Of a stretch of DNA of 64,000 bases, positions 43,628 through 52,999 are shown piece by piece. Position numbers and translations under genes: made by a program. The stretch's first letter is position 1. Every line of letters starts with the position of its first letter. The stretch is from Parvularcula oceani. Lineage in GTDB: Bacteria > Pseudomonadota > Alphaproteobacteria > Caulobacterales > Parvularculaceae. Below the pieces are notes generated by a model. The model ran no database searches. It was given only the letters and a program-made list of their open reading frames with translations, and was not told where the DNA came from. Where the stretch lies: the NCBI RefSeq assembly GCF_000733125.1, contig NZ_JPHU01000002.1, positions 1 to 64,000 of the forward strand. Reading direction: 5' to 3'.

Positions 43628-44774
43628 GCCGCGCCAGGAGTTCGTCATAGATCGCCATGACCGCCTCGGCATGGGGGCCGGCGCCGTAGCGATGCTCGGC
43701 CTGCGCCCTGGCCGCATGCGACACGGTTTTGCGGAGGGCGTCGTCCCGCAGGAGCCGATCGGTCCCCTGCGCCAGCGCCTCTGCGTTTTCGGGCGGGACG
43801 AGAAGGCCGGTCACGCCGTCCTCGATCGCTTCGGGATTGCCGCCCGAGCGGGTGGCGACGATCGGCGTGCCGACCAGCATGGCTTCGATCAGCGTGCGTC
43901 CGAACGGCTCCTCGACCGCCGGAACGACCAGCACCTCGCAGCCCGCGATCCACCAGTCGCCGGGGCTGCGGAAACCCATGAGGCGCACGCAGTCGGCGAC
44001 GCCGCAGGCTTCCGCATGGGCGGCGACGGCCCGCATCTCCCGCTTGGGGCCGGTGCCGAACAGAAGGCCCATGAGCGGGCGGTCAGGATCGCGCGCGCGG
44101 AGCGCGGCGATGGCCTCGACGAAGAGGCGCGGCCTCTTGCGCGGAATGATCGCGCCGAACGTGCCGACGAGCCGGGTGTCCCCGGGCAGGTTCAGCTCGC
44201 GCAGGATCGTCTCGCGCGCCTCGGCGCGATCGGCGGAGACCTCCGTGTCGAAGGGGCTGTGGATGACCGTGTTGCGCCGCGCCGCCGACAGGATGCCGGG
44301 GTTCGGCGAGGCGAAGCGCGAGACGGAGACGACGCGGTGCGCCAGCAGCGGCGCGGCGAGGCGCAGCCCCCGCGCCCGCGGATTGCCGCGATTGTGCCAG
44401 ACGACGCGCTTGCCGGCGAGCCGGGCCGGAAGCGCCCAGAGGGCATTGGTGCGTCCGTCATTGCAGTGCACGATGTCGACGCCGAGGCTGCGCAGGAAGC
44501 CCGCCAGCCGCGGCGCCTCCATCACCGCGCGCAAGCCCGCCAGCCCGCCGAAGGGGCGGCCCGCGACGAGGGTCATGGTGGGCGGCGATGCCACCGCCGT
44601 CAGCCCGCGCGCCGCGACCGCCTCCGCGATCGGGCCGTCGGGATGCTGGAGCACGATGACCGGGTCGAAGCGCTGCCGGTCGAGCCTGTCGATCAGGCCG
44701 AGGGAAGAGATATGGCTGCCGCCGAACTCCCGGCCGACATAAGGATAGCAGATGCGCGTCAGCTTCTTGGACAC
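43620..44774 (-). CDS. Glycosyltransferase family 4
   Basis: A 384-residue GT-B enzyme. The N-terminal loop is REFGGSHISSLGLIDRL, the middle contains VVWHNRGNPRARG and GTFGAIIPRKRPRLFVEAIA, and the donor-site helix reads PAVEEPFGRTLIEAMLVGTP. GTG 44774 follows GGGGAGAGG and is preferred to the longer reading. It forms a two-gene minus-strand operon with lyase-like protein C. Donor sugar unknown. Confidence 0.9.
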   Translation of the reverse strand: MSKKLTRICYPYVGREFGGSHISSLGLIDRLDRQRFDPVIVLQHPDGPIAEAVAARGLTAVASPPTMTLVAGRPFGGLAGLRAVMEAPRLAGFLRSLGVDIVHCNDGRTNALWALPARLAGKRVVWHNRGNPRARGLRLAAPLLAHRVVSVSRFASPNPGILSAARRNTVIHSPFDTEVSADRAEARETILRELNLPGDTRLVGTFGAIIPRKRPRLFVEAIAALRARDPDRPLMGLLFGTGPKREMRAVAAHAEACGVADCVRLMGFRSPGDWWIAGCEVLVVPAVEEPFGRTLIEAMLVGTPIVATRSGGNPEAIEDGVTGLLVPPENAEALAQGTDRLLRDDALRKTVSHAARAQAEHRYGAGPHAEAVMAIYDELLARHG

Positions 44775-44911
44775 ATCGGCCTCTCCCCTCTCCAAAGTCC
44801 CCGCCAGGACGTTCGCGGATAGGGACCATGGGGGTCAACACACTCTTGCACTTCGGCGGGACTGCGGTCTTGATTGCGGCAGCGACGAGGAACTCGGGGG
44901 AGAATATCGTC

Positions 44912-46051
44912 ATGACGAGGCCAATGCCGGACCACTTGATGCTTGCCGTACCTTCGCTGGGCGCAGGCGGCAGCGAGCGGGTCATCTCGCATCTGGCCAA
45001 TCACTGGGCCGAAGCGGGCCGGCGGATCACGATCGTGACCTTCGATGCGCCTTCCTTCGAGCCCTATTACGCCCTGCACCCCGCGATCAGGGTCGTGAAG
45101 CTCGCCCTGCCCGCCCTCTCCAAGCCGCTTGCCGCGGCGCTCCTGCGAACGGGTCGGCGCATCCATGCCCTGCGGCGCGTGCTCCGCGAGCAGGAGCCGG
45201 ACGTGGTCATCAGCTTCCTGACCAAGATGAACATCATGATGCTTCAGGCGGCGCGCGGCACCGGCATCCCCGTCGTGATCTCCGAGCGGAACAATCCCTA
45301 TCTGCAGCGCTTCGGGCCGATGTGGTCGCGCGCGCGGGCCCTCTCCTATCCCCGGGCCCATAGCTTCGTGACCATGACGCAGCGCGCCGCCGACTTCTAT
45401 CCGGAGGCGCAGAGGCCGCGCCTGACCCTCATCCCCAATCCGGTCGCGCTTCCGCCGGGCTGGCGGGACCGCCGCGAGGGCGGCAAGCTGGTCGCGGTCG
45501 GGCGGCTCGATCCGCAAAAGCGCTTCGACCGCCTCATCGACGCGTTCTCGCGCATCGCGGAGCAGATCCCGCAATGGTCGCTGGTGATCTGGGGAGAGGG
45601 GCCGGAGCGCGCGCGCCTGGAGGCGCAGCGGGACGCCTTGGGCCTTGCCGGGCGGGTCCATCTTCCCGGGACCACGCCCGCCCCCGGAACCTGGGTCGAG
45701 ACGGCGGACGTGTTCGTGCTGTCGTCGGAGTTCGAGGGCTGGGCGAATGTCATCATGGAGGCCATGGCCGCCGGACTGCCCGTGGTGAGCTTCGACTGCC
45801 CGTTCGGGCCGAAAGAGATGATCGAGGACGGCGAGAGCGGCATTCTGGTCGAGAACGGATCGGTGGACGCTCTCGCCGAGGCGGTGCTGCGCGTCGTGAA
45901 GGACGAAGACCTGCAAAGGCGCCTCGGCGCGGCAGCCGCCCGCACCAGCGAACGCTTCGCCATTGCGAACGTCGCGGCGCAATGGGAGGCGGTCGCCGCC
46001 AGCGCCGCGGAGAGCGGAAGAACGCGCCGGGCGCAGCCCGCGGCAGCCTAG
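44912..46051 (+). CDS. Glycosyltransferase family 4
   Basis: A 379-residue GT-B enzyme. The acceptor loop is VPSLGAGGSERVISHLANHW, the hinge-side segment is KLVAVGRLDPQKRFDRLIDA, and the donor-site motif is SSEFEGWANVIMEAMAAGLP followed by FDCPFGPKEMI. The last motif resembles GT4 enzymes using UDP-sugars such as GalNAc or glucose. ATG 44912 with GGGGGAG upstream is preferred to the longer frame from 44828. It is divergent from the previous GT4, and its stop overlaps that of the convergent Wzc-like gene. Confidence 0.9.
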   Translation: MTRPMPDHLMLAVPSLGAGGSERVISHLANHWAEAGRRITIVTFDAPSFEPYYALHPAIRVVKLALPALSKPLAAALLRTGRRIHALRRVLREQEPDVVISFLTKMNIMMLQAARGTGIPVVISERNNPYLQRFGPMWSRARALSYPRAHSFVTMTQRAADFYPEAQRPRLTLIPNPVALPPGWRDRREGGKLVAVGRLDPQKRFDRLIDAFSRIAEQIPQWSLVIWGEGPERARLEAQRDALGLAGRVHLPGTTPAPGTWVETADVFVLSSEFEGWANVIMEAMAAGLPVVSFDCPFGPKEMIEDGESGILVENGSVDALAEAVLRVVKDEDLQRRLGAAAARTSERFAIANVAAQWEAVAASAAESGRTRRAQPAAA

Positions 46052-48108
46052 GCGACGAATTCCATGGCATCGCCATAGCGGCCGCGGGCATGCTGGCGGA
46101 CATTCACGTCGGTGATGACCGCCGATAGCGGCACGCGCCCGAACAGATGGCGGGCCGTCCGCAGCGCCCTCGGCTTCATCCTGCCCCACGGGATACCCAG
46201 CACCACCTCGTCGGCGAAGGGCGCCAGCGCCTTCGCGTCCCGGCTGACGAAGACCGGCGGCGCCTCGACCACGATCAGGTCCCAATCCTCGGACATGCGC
46301 GCAAGGTCGTGGGGCATGCGGTGGGACAGGGCCGAATTCTCGCTTCGCGCCGGAGCCGCCGCGTCCGCCTCCGCTTCCGCCGGATGGCCGGAGGGCCCTG
46401 CCGCGCCCCGGGCGCGCCACCCTTCCGAGAAGGAAAGCTCGCCCTTGCTGTCCATGCTGAGAACGACCGTCCGGTAGCCGAGAAGCTCGGCGGTGGTCGC
46501 GAGGGCCGCGGCGAGCGTGCCCGCGCCCTGGCCCGGCAGAAGCGTCGTGACCACCACGGTCCGCAGCTCGCGCGTGCGCTGCGCGGTCGACAACTCGAGG
46601 AACAGGTCGCGCACGGCAAGAGCGTAGTGGGAATCCCGATGGGACCGCAGGTAGTCGCCGATCGTGTCGGGGGTGAGGGAGCGGTCCTTCATGCGCGGCA
46701 GCAGGGACAGGGTCGGCGCATCGAGAAGGCCGCGCACCTCCGCCGCCGAGCGGATGCGGCCATCGAGGGTCTCGGCGGTCAGCGCGGCGAGAACGGCGAG
46801 GGCGAAGGCGCCGAGCGAGCCCACCGCGAGGACCTTCGCGGTCTCAGAATGCTCCGTCGCGGCCGGGACGGAGGCTTCCGTGACATAGCTGATGCTGTCC
46901 GGAACCCGCTCGGAGAGCGCGCGGGTGCGGCTCAGCCGGTCCTCCACCGCGTTATAGGCATCGAGCTTGCGCGCGGCGGCGCGCTCCAGCTCGCGCAGGC
47001 CCGCATTGGCCTCGAGCGCGGCGAAATGCCGGCTGCGCACGCTCGAAAGCTCCTCGGACAAGGCGGCGGCACTCGCATCGACCGCCGCCCTGCTGTCCAA
47101 AAGATCGCGCTCCACGGAGGCGCTCTCCTCCGCGATGCGGCCCCTGAGCCTTGCGATCTGATCGGTCAGCGCGACGACCTCTGGATAGCCGGTTCCGTAG
47201 GTGAGGGTGAGCGTCGACAGCCTTTCGGCGAGGGCGGCCTCCTGTTCGCGCAGGCGGTCGAGCTCACGCGAGGCGCCTTCGGCGCGGGCGGTGCCGAGCG
47301 CGCGCTCGAGCGCCGCCATGCGGGCTTCCACCGTTCCGCCCTGCTGCGGGGAGACCAGATCGTTGTCGCGCATATAGGCGGCGGTGGCGAGTTCGGCCTC
47401 GTAGAGCTCTGCCTGCAGCGTCTGCGCCTGCTGCTCTAGCCTCGCCATGCGCTCGCTCTGCGCGCGCTCGATCGCCGTCCGTTCGAGGTTGAGATAGGTC
47501 TGCACCAGCGCATTGGCGAGCACGGCTGCCTGGAGCGGCGTTTCGCCCTGCGCCTCCACGCCGATGAGCCGCGAACCGCTCAGCCGGTCGACGGAGGTCG
47601 CGCCGAGCACCTGGACCGTCAGCCTGTTCAGCTCGGCCGCCCGCGCTTCGTCCTCCGGCCTCGGCGGCGCCGCCTCCGCGCCGCCGAGCACGGGTTGCAG
47701 CACCTGCCTGACCACGCCGATCAGGCCCGGCATTTCCGGCACCGTCAGGTCGGGATCGTCGATCGCCTCGGAGGCCAGCGCCCGGGCCACGGTGCGGGAG
47801 GACAGCTCCTCGATCACCGTCTCGATCTTGAGTTCCTCGGCCAGGCTCTCGGAGGCCGTCAGCGGCGAGACCTCCTCGACCGGATCGCGTCCCTGCACCC
47901 GGACGACGGCCTCGGCGCTGTAGGTCGCCCGCAGCGCACCGGCCACGAGCATGACCAGGATCACGCCGAGGGCGAAGACACTCCAGAAGACGAGGCGGCG
48001 GCGCCGCAGGACGAGCATGAGGTCGGCAAGGCCCATATGCTCTTCGGCGAAAGGCCCGGCGCCCTGCGCGCCCGGGGTCCCGTAGTCCATGACCGGCGAA
48101 AAGCTCAT
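46048..48108 (-). CDS. Wzc/GumC-like chain-length protein with degenerate P-loop
   Basis: A 686-residue inner-membrane co-polymerase. A short cytoplasmic N-terminus leads to TM1 (about 34-56), a Wzz domain, a long periplasmic coiled coil (about 220-440) and TM2 near 455-475. The C-terminal domain has the CpsD/BY-kinase fold, but the Walker A site reads PGQGAGTLAA where functional kinases have GK(S/T), and the Walker A' strand reads VVEAPPV instead of the aspartate form. The tail has no tyrosine cluster. ATG 48108 follows AGGGGGAAGGGG. It likely controls chain length and export without autophosphorylation. Confidence 0.9.
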   Translation of the reverse strand: MSFSPVMDYGTPGAQGAGPFAEEHMGLADLMLVLRRRRLVFWSVFALGVILVMLVAGALRATYSAEAVVRVQGRDPVEEVSPLTASESLAEELKIETVIEELSSRTVARALASEAIDDPDLTVPEMPGLIGVVRQVLQPVLGGAEAAPPRPEDEARAAELNRLTVQVLGATSVDRLSGSRLIGVEAQGETPLQAAVLANALVQTYLNLERTAIERAQSERMARLEQQAQTLQAELYEAELATAAYMRDNDLVSPQQGGTVEARMAALERALGTARAEGASRELDRLREQEAALAERLSTLTLTYGTGYPEVVALTDQIARLRGRIAEESASVERDLLDSRAAVDASAAALSEELSSVRSRHFAALEANAGLRELERAAARKLDAYNAVEDRLSRTRALSERVPDSISYVTEASVPAATEHSETAKVLAVGSLGAFALAVLAALTAETLDGRIRSAAEVRGLLDAPTLSLLPRMKDRSLTPDTIGDYLRSHRDSHYALAVRDLFLELSTAQRTRELRTVVVTTLLPGQGAGTLAAALATTAELLGYRTVVLSMDSKGELSFSEGWRARGAAGPSGHPAEAEADAAAPARSENSALSHRMPHDLARMSEDWDLIVVEAPPVFVSRDAKALAPFADEVVLGIPWGRMKPRALRTARHLFGRVPLSAVITDVNVRQHARGRYGDAMEFVA

Positions 48109-48322
48109 CCCCTTCCCCCTCCCCAAGGGCGGCCGGGCATCGCAGCGAGGACGGAACTTGCAGGATCGATGCCGGCCAATGCTTGAAATCGTAAAGGCTC
48201 GCGGGAAAAAATTCCACAAGCTTCTTCACTGCCTCCTCCCGGCGGCTACTCCCGTTTGACTGTCACCGAGCCCCCGTTCAAACCGAGGCGAAGCACACCA
48301 TTTCGGCGGAGGAAGGAGAGCG

Positions 48323-49297
48323 ATGCGCGTTCTTGTGACCGGCACAGCGGGCTTTATCGGCTCCTACGTCAGCTCCGCCCTGCTGGCGCGGGGGAACGAG
48401 GTCCTGGGCGTCGACAATCTCAACGCCTATTACGACCCGGCGCTCAAAGAAGCGCGCCTCGCCGCCCTTGAGGGACAGCCTGGCTTCTCGTTCCGCAAGC
48501 TCGACATCGCGGAGGACGGTGCCCTCGAAGCCGCCGCGGGCGCGGCCGGGATCGACCGGATCGTGCACCTCGCGGCGCAGGCGGGCGTGCGCTATTCGAT
48601 CGAGAACCCGTCCGCCTATGTCCGCGCCAATCTGAGCGGCCATGCCCGCATCCTCGAATTCGCGCGCGACCACGACATCGCGCACACCGTCTACGCATCC
48701 TCTTCTTCCGTCTATGGCGGGAATACCAAGGTCCCGTTCTCCGAGGACGATGTCACCGACGACCCCGTCTCCTTCTATGGCGCGACCAAGAAGTCCGACG
48801 AGCTGCTCTCGAACAGCTATGCCCGCCTCTACGGCCTGCCGATGACCGGCCTGCGCTTCTTTACCGTGTACGGACCGCAGGGAAGGCCGGACATGGCCTA
48901 CTGGATCTTCAGCGAGAAGATCCTGAAGGGAGAGCCGATCCGCCTGTTCAACCAAGGCCAGATGGGCCGCGACTTCACCTATATCGACGACATCGTGGCG
49001 GGCGTCGTCGCCGCGCTGGACAGGCCGCCCTCGGGCACGCCGCCGCACCGGGTCTACAATCTGGGCAATGATTCGCCGCAGGAACTGATGGAGATGGTCG
49101 GCCTGCTCGAACGGCATCTGGGACGGGAAGCCGAGAAGCGCCTCGAGCCGATGCAGGCGGGCGATGTGGAGCGGACCTGGGCGGACATCTCGCGGGCCCG
49201 CAAGGAGCTCGGCTACGATCCGAAGACGAGCCTCGACGAAGGCCTGGAGCGGTTCGCCCGCTGGTTCCTTGACCATGCCGGGCAGCGCCACGGCTGA
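48323..49297 (+). CDS. UDP-glucuronate 4-epimerase (LpsL-like)
   Basis: A 324-residue extended SDR with GTAGFIGSY (7-15), the catalytic pair Y152/K156 in FYGATKK, and family-typical DNLNAYYDP, AAQAGVRYSIENP and FFTVYGPQGRPDMAYW. The last two strongly favour the UDP-glucuronate 4-epimerase subgroup over GalE. It would convert UDP-glucuronate from Ugd into UDP-galacturonate. ATG 48323 follows GGAAGGAGAG. It is the last gene of the polysaccharide locus and is divergent from the Wzc-like gene. Confidence 0.93.
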   Translation: MRVLVTGTAGFIGSYVSSALLARGNEVLGVDNLNAYYDPALKEARLAALEGQPGFSFRKLDIAEDGALEAAAGAAGIDRIVHLAAQAGVRYSIENPSAYVRANLSGHARILEFARDHDIAHTVYASSSSVYGGNTKVPFSEDDVTDDPVSFYGATKKSDELLSNSYARLYGLPMTGLRFFTVYGPQGRPDMAYWIFSEKILKGEPIRLFNQGQMGRDFTYIDDIVAGVVAALDRPPSGTPPHRVYNLGNDSPQELMEMVGLLERHLGREAEKRLEPMQAGDVERTWADISRARKELGYDPKTSLDEGLERFARWFLDHAGQRHG

Positions 49298-49339
49298 CGC
49301 GGGGTGGCCAGGGCGCGCCGCTCCGGCTAGCGCTCCGCC

Positions 49340-50284
49340 ATGCGGATCGATCGTTTCTCCCATCTCGACTGGCAAGGCATCCTGTCCGGCATCGCGCAGG
49401 ACGTGGAGCCGCATCTGGGCCAGGGCCGCGTCGCCGATTACATTCCCGCCCTCGCCGAGCAGGACCCCCGCGCCTTCGCAATGGCCTTCACCAGCCTGCG
49501 CGGCGAGACCTATGCGGTCGGACAGAGCGACCGCCCCTTCTCGATCCAGTCGATCTCCAAGGTCTTCACGCTCGTCCTCGCCCTCCAGCTCGAGGGCGAA
49601 GGCCTGTGGTCGCGTGTCGGCAGGGAGCCGTCGGGCACGCCCTTCAATTCCATCGTGCAGCTCGAGCGCGAGAAGGGGCGCCCGCGCAATCCCTTCATCA
49701 ATGCCGGGGCGATCGCGGTGACGGATTCGGTCGTCGGCCATTGCGGCAGCGCCAGCCCCGCGCAGACCATTCTCTCCTTCGTGCGCCGCTGCGCAGGGTC
49801 CGACGCGCCGGCGATCGACGAGCGCGTCGCCGCCTCGGAACGCGACTACGGCGACAGAAACCGGGCGCTCGGCTATTTCATGAAGAGCTTCGGCGTCGTG
49901 AAGAACGCCGTGCCGGACGTGCTGGACACCTATTTCAGCCAATGCGCCATCGCGATGAGCGCGGCGGAGCTGTCGCGGGCCGGCCTGTTCCTGGCGGGCG
50001 GCGGAAACGATCCGCGCACCGGAGAGGCCATCAGCGATCACGAGCGGGTCGATCGGGTCAACGCGACCATGATGCTGTGCGGCCATTACGACATGTCCGG
50101 CGATTTCGCCTTCCGCGTCGGCCTCGCCGGCAAGTCGGGCGTGGGCGGCGGCATCCTCGCCGTGATCCCGGAAGTCGGCTGCGTGACGGTGTGGTCGCCG
50201 GGCCTCAATGCCGCCGGCAATTCTCTTGCGGGAACCCTGGCGCTCGAATGGTTTTCGGAGCGCACGGGCGTGAACCTGTTCTGA
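49340..50284 (+). CDS. glsA: Glutaminase
   Basis: A 314-residue cytoplasmic glutaminase that hydrolyses glutamine to glutamate and ammonia. It uses the beta-lactamase-type S-x-x-K pair S71/K74 in SIQSISKVF. Other family markers are EREKGRPRNPFINAGAIAV and KSGVGGGILAVIP. Full length, with no STAS or ankyrin extension. The start codon lies 43 bases after the epimerase stop; it may be co-transcribed but has no clear functional link. Confidence 0.96.
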   Translation: MRIDRFSHLDWQGILSGIAQDVEPHLGQGRVADYIPALAEQDPRAFAMAFTSLRGETYAVGQSDRPFSIQSISKVFTLVLALQLEGEGLWSRVGREPSGTPFNSIVQLEREKGRPRNPFINAGAIAVTDSVVGHCGSASPAQTILSFVRRCAGSDAPAIDERVAASERDYGDRNRALGYFMKSFGVVKNAVPDVLDTYFSQCAIAMSAAELSRAGLFLAGGGNDPRTGEAISDHERVDRVNATMMLCGHYDMSGDFAFRVGLAGKSGVGGGILAVIPEVGCVTVWSPGLNAAGNSLAGTLALEWFSERTGVNLF

Positions 50285-50357
50285 CGGGGCGCGGGCTTCA
50301 CCCGGCCTGCGGGCCGGCCCGCCCTCCTGCCGGGACGATGCGAAAAGGACCGAATGC

Positions 50358-51449
50358 GTGACGATCGAGACCCCCGGCAGGCCCAGCAAGGCGGCCGCCC
50401 CGAAGAAGATCGAGGGAATCCAGCTCCTGCGCGCGCTCGCCGCGATCCTCGTCGCCGCCTTCCACCTGAACGGGTCGATGGTGAACGATTACGGCTATGA
50501 CGGCCTGCTCGGCCTCTTCCGGCATGGGGAGGCGGGGGTGGACCTGTTCTTCGTCATCTCCGGATTCATCATCCTGCACACGACGCTGAAGCGGCCGGAG
50601 ATGACGAGGAACGCGTTTCTCGAGGCCCGGGCCTTCCGCATCTATCCGATCTACTGGGCGATCCTCGCCGCCTATCTCCTTCTCGCGGTCGTCGGGGCCC
50701 GGTTCGGGGTCGAGGCCGGCTATGCGACCGACCCGCTCACCGTCCTGAACAGCGCGGCGCTCTTTCCCTATCCTCGCGAAGTCATCACGATTGCATGGAC
50801 ACTGACGATCGAAGTCCTGTTCTACCTCGTCTTCGCGCTGACCTTCTTCCGCTTTGGCGTCAAAGGGTTCCTGACGGCCATGCTCGCCTGGGTGCTTCTC
50901 TCGCAGGCGGTCAAGGCGGCCGGTTTCGAGGGGCCCTGGACCGCCCTCACCCTCTATACCGGCAATGCCGAATTCCTCTACGGCGCGCTCCTCGCGCTCG
51001 CCTTCGCGCAGGGCCGGATGCCCGCCGCGCTTCCCGTGCTTCTCGCCGGGGTGGTGGGCTTCTCGGCTTTCTTGTGGACCGGCGGCGAGGGATACGGGCC
51101 GCTTTCCTCGCGCGAGTTCGGCGCCGGGATTCCGGCCGCCGCGATCCTCTACGGCATTCTGGGCCTCGGCGGGCGCCTGCCGCGCGTCTTCACCCTGCTC
51201 GGCGATGCCTCCTATGTCCTCTACCTGATCCACCTCCTGGCCTTCTCGGTGCTGTTGCGGGTCTTCGGCAGCGTGCTGGCGCAGGGGGGGCTCCTTCAGG
51301 AGGCGGCCCTGCTGGTGATGCTGGTCGCCGTCACCGCCGCGTCGGCCATCGTCCACCTCCTCGTCGAGCAGCCGCTTCAGCGCTGGTACAGGGCGCGGCG
51401 CCGCGAACGCATATCGGCGACGGCTCGACCGGCGGCCGGGCGCTCCTAA
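50358..51449 (+). CDS. Acyltransferase 3 family membrane protein
   Basis: A 363-residue inner-membrane protein with about ten hydrophobic segments. The first contains GIQLLRALAAILVAAFHLNG, with the family's essential R and H, followed by GVDLFFVISGFII and RAFRIYPIYW. Such proteins (OafA/WecH/ExoZ type) acetylate or acylate sugars. It could decorate the polymer from the adjoining locus, although glutaminase intervenes. GTG 50358 is the only start matching the family N-terminus. Confidence 0.92.
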   Translation: MTIETPGRPSKAAAPKKIEGIQLLRALAAILVAAFHLNGSMVNDYGYDGLLGLFRHGEAGVDLFFVISGFIILHTTLKRPEMTRNAFLEARAFRIYPIYWAILAAYLLLAVVGARFGVEAGYATDPLTVLNSAALFPYPREVITIAWTLTIEVLFYLVFALTFFRFGVKGFLTAMLAWVLLSQAVKAAGFEGPWTALTLYTGNAEFLYGALLALAFAQGRMPAALPVLLAGVVGFSAFLWTGGEGYGPLSSREFGAGIPAAAILYGILGLGGRLPRVFTLLGDASYVLYLIHLLAFSVLLRVFGSVLAQGGLLQEAALLVMLVAVTAASAIVHLLVEQPLQRWYRARRRERISATARPAAGRS

Positions 51450-51461
51450 GTCGAGGCGGTG

Positions 51462-52913
51462 ATGACCGATTCCCCTCCCCCTCCCGCGGCGAGCCTCGGC
51501 GAGGACTTTTCCGTAGCGGTGCAGCCCGCGCGGTTCCCGAAGCATGTCCTGCGCTTCCGCAATGACCGCTGGGCCGGGCGGGTGGGCCTCGCGGCGCTCG
51601 ATGGCGAAGCCTGGACGGAGCATTTCGGGCGCTTCGCCCCTTTGCCGGACAATCTGGCCGAGCCCCTGGCCCTCGCCTATCACGGCCACCAGTTCCGCGT
51701 TTACAATCCCGATATCGGAGACGGCCGCGGCTTCCTCTTCGCGCAGCTGCGCGATGGGCGCGACGGCCGACTTCTCGATCTCGGCACGAAGGGGTCGGGC
51801 ACAACGCCCTTCTCGCGCGGCGGGGACGGGCGGCTGACCCTCAAGGGCGGCGTGCGGGAGGTGCTGGCGACCGAAGGGCTCGAGGCGCTCGGCGTCTACA
51901 CCTCCAAGAGCTTCAGCCTGATCGAGACGGGCGAGGCGCTTCTGCGCGGCGACGAGCCGAGCCCGACGCGGTCCGCCGTGCTCGTCCGCCTGTCGCACAG
52001 CCATATCCGCTTCGGCGCGTTCCAGAGGCTCGCCTTCCTCCTGAACGTCGAAGGCATCGAGACGCTGCTGGACCATGCCTGCGCGCTGCATTTCCCGCAG
52101 CTCGCGGAGCTGCCGCGCGAGGAGAAGCCGCCGGCCTTCCTGCGCGCGGTGGCGGTGCGGTCGGCCCGCCTCGCCGCGTCCTGGATGGCGGCGGGCTTCG
52201 TGCACGGCGTTCTGAACACGGACAACATGAACGTGACGGGAGAGAGCTTCGATTACGGCCCGTGGCGCTTCCTGCCAAAGGTCGATCCGGGCTTCACCGC
52301 CGCCTATTTCGACCATGCGGGCCTTTATGCCTATGGCCGCCAGGCCGAGGCGGTCCTTTGGAATCTCGGCCAGCTCGGCGGCGCGCTCCTGCCGCTTTCC
52401 GGCGAGGACGCGCTGAACGAAGCGCTCGGCGCGTTCCCCGCCGCCTATCAGGAGGCCGTCGCCGACGCCTTCTTCGCCCGCCTCGGCCTGACCCGCGGCG
52501 GCGGGGAAGAGGACGGCGCCTTCGTGCAGGACCTTCTGCGCTGGATGCAGATGAGCGGCGCGCCCTTCGAGCAGACGATGTTCGATCTCTTCTGCGGGAA
52601 GGCGGGCACGGCGCGCCGCGCCGCAAGCCCGTCCGCCGCGCTCTACGCGGCCGCCGCCTTCGCGCCGCTGGCCGAACGGCTCGACGCCATGAAGCCGGAG
52701 CGGCCAGAGCGCTTGGACGCCCCCTATTTCGCCCGGCCCGAGCCCGAGACGCTGGTCATCGAGGAGGTCGAGCGGGTCTGGGACAGGATCGACGAAGCCG
52801 ATGACTGGTCCGCCTTCGAAGAGAAGATCGCCGGACTGCGCGAGGCGGGCGCGGCCTATGATCTGCGGCCGCTATCGGCGCCGGAGGGACATGTCCCAAT
52901 GGCGCCTCGCTGA
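51462..52913 (+). CDS. selO: Protein adenylyltransferase SelO (YdiU/UPF0061)
   Basis: A 483-residue pseudokinase-fold enzyme that transfers AMP to hydroxyl side chains of proteins. Family-typical stretches are LALAYHGHQFRVYNPDIGDG, LDLGTKGSGTTPFSRGGDGR, RLSHSHIRFGAFQ and the metal-binding HGVLNTDNMNVTGESFDYGP. It ends without the C-terminal selenocysteine/cysteine seen in some homologues. ATG 51462 is preferred to GTG 51459. It lies 12 bases downstream of the acyltransferase gene. Confidence 0.95.
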   Translation: MTDSPPPPAASLGEDFSVAVQPARFPKHVLRFRNDRWAGRVGLAALDGEAWTEHFGRFAPLPDNLAEPLALAYHGHQFRVYNPDIGDGRGFLFAQLRDGRDGRLLDLGTKGSGTTPFSRGGDGRLTLKGGVREVLATEGLEALGVYTSKSFSLIETGEALLRGDEPSPTRSAVLVRLSHSHIRFGAFQRLAFLLNVEGIETLLDHACALHFPQLAELPREEKPPAFLRAVAVRSARLAASWMAAGFVHGVLNTDNMNVTGESFDYGPWRFLPKVDPGFTAAYFDHAGLYAYGRQAEAVLWNLGQLGGALLPLSGEDALNEALGAFPAAYQEAVADAFFARLGLTRGGGEEDGAFVQDLLRWMQMSGAPFEQTMFDLFCGKAGTARRAASPSAALYAAAAFAPLAERLDAMKPERPERLDAPYFARPEPETLVIEEVERVWDRIDEADDWSAFEEKIAGLREAGAAYDLRPLSAPEGHVPMAPR

Positions 52914-52999
52914 ATCACACGGGAACGTGATAATTTGCTTTCCCTGGCCCCGGCACCGGCCTAGCCTACCGTCTCGTAACACAGTCGGGGGGCATCCCA

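Noticed and set aside
48278-50389. 703-codon minus-strand frame opposite the epimerase and glutaminase
   Set aside because: Antisense shadow; both plus-strand genes have clear catalytic motifs.
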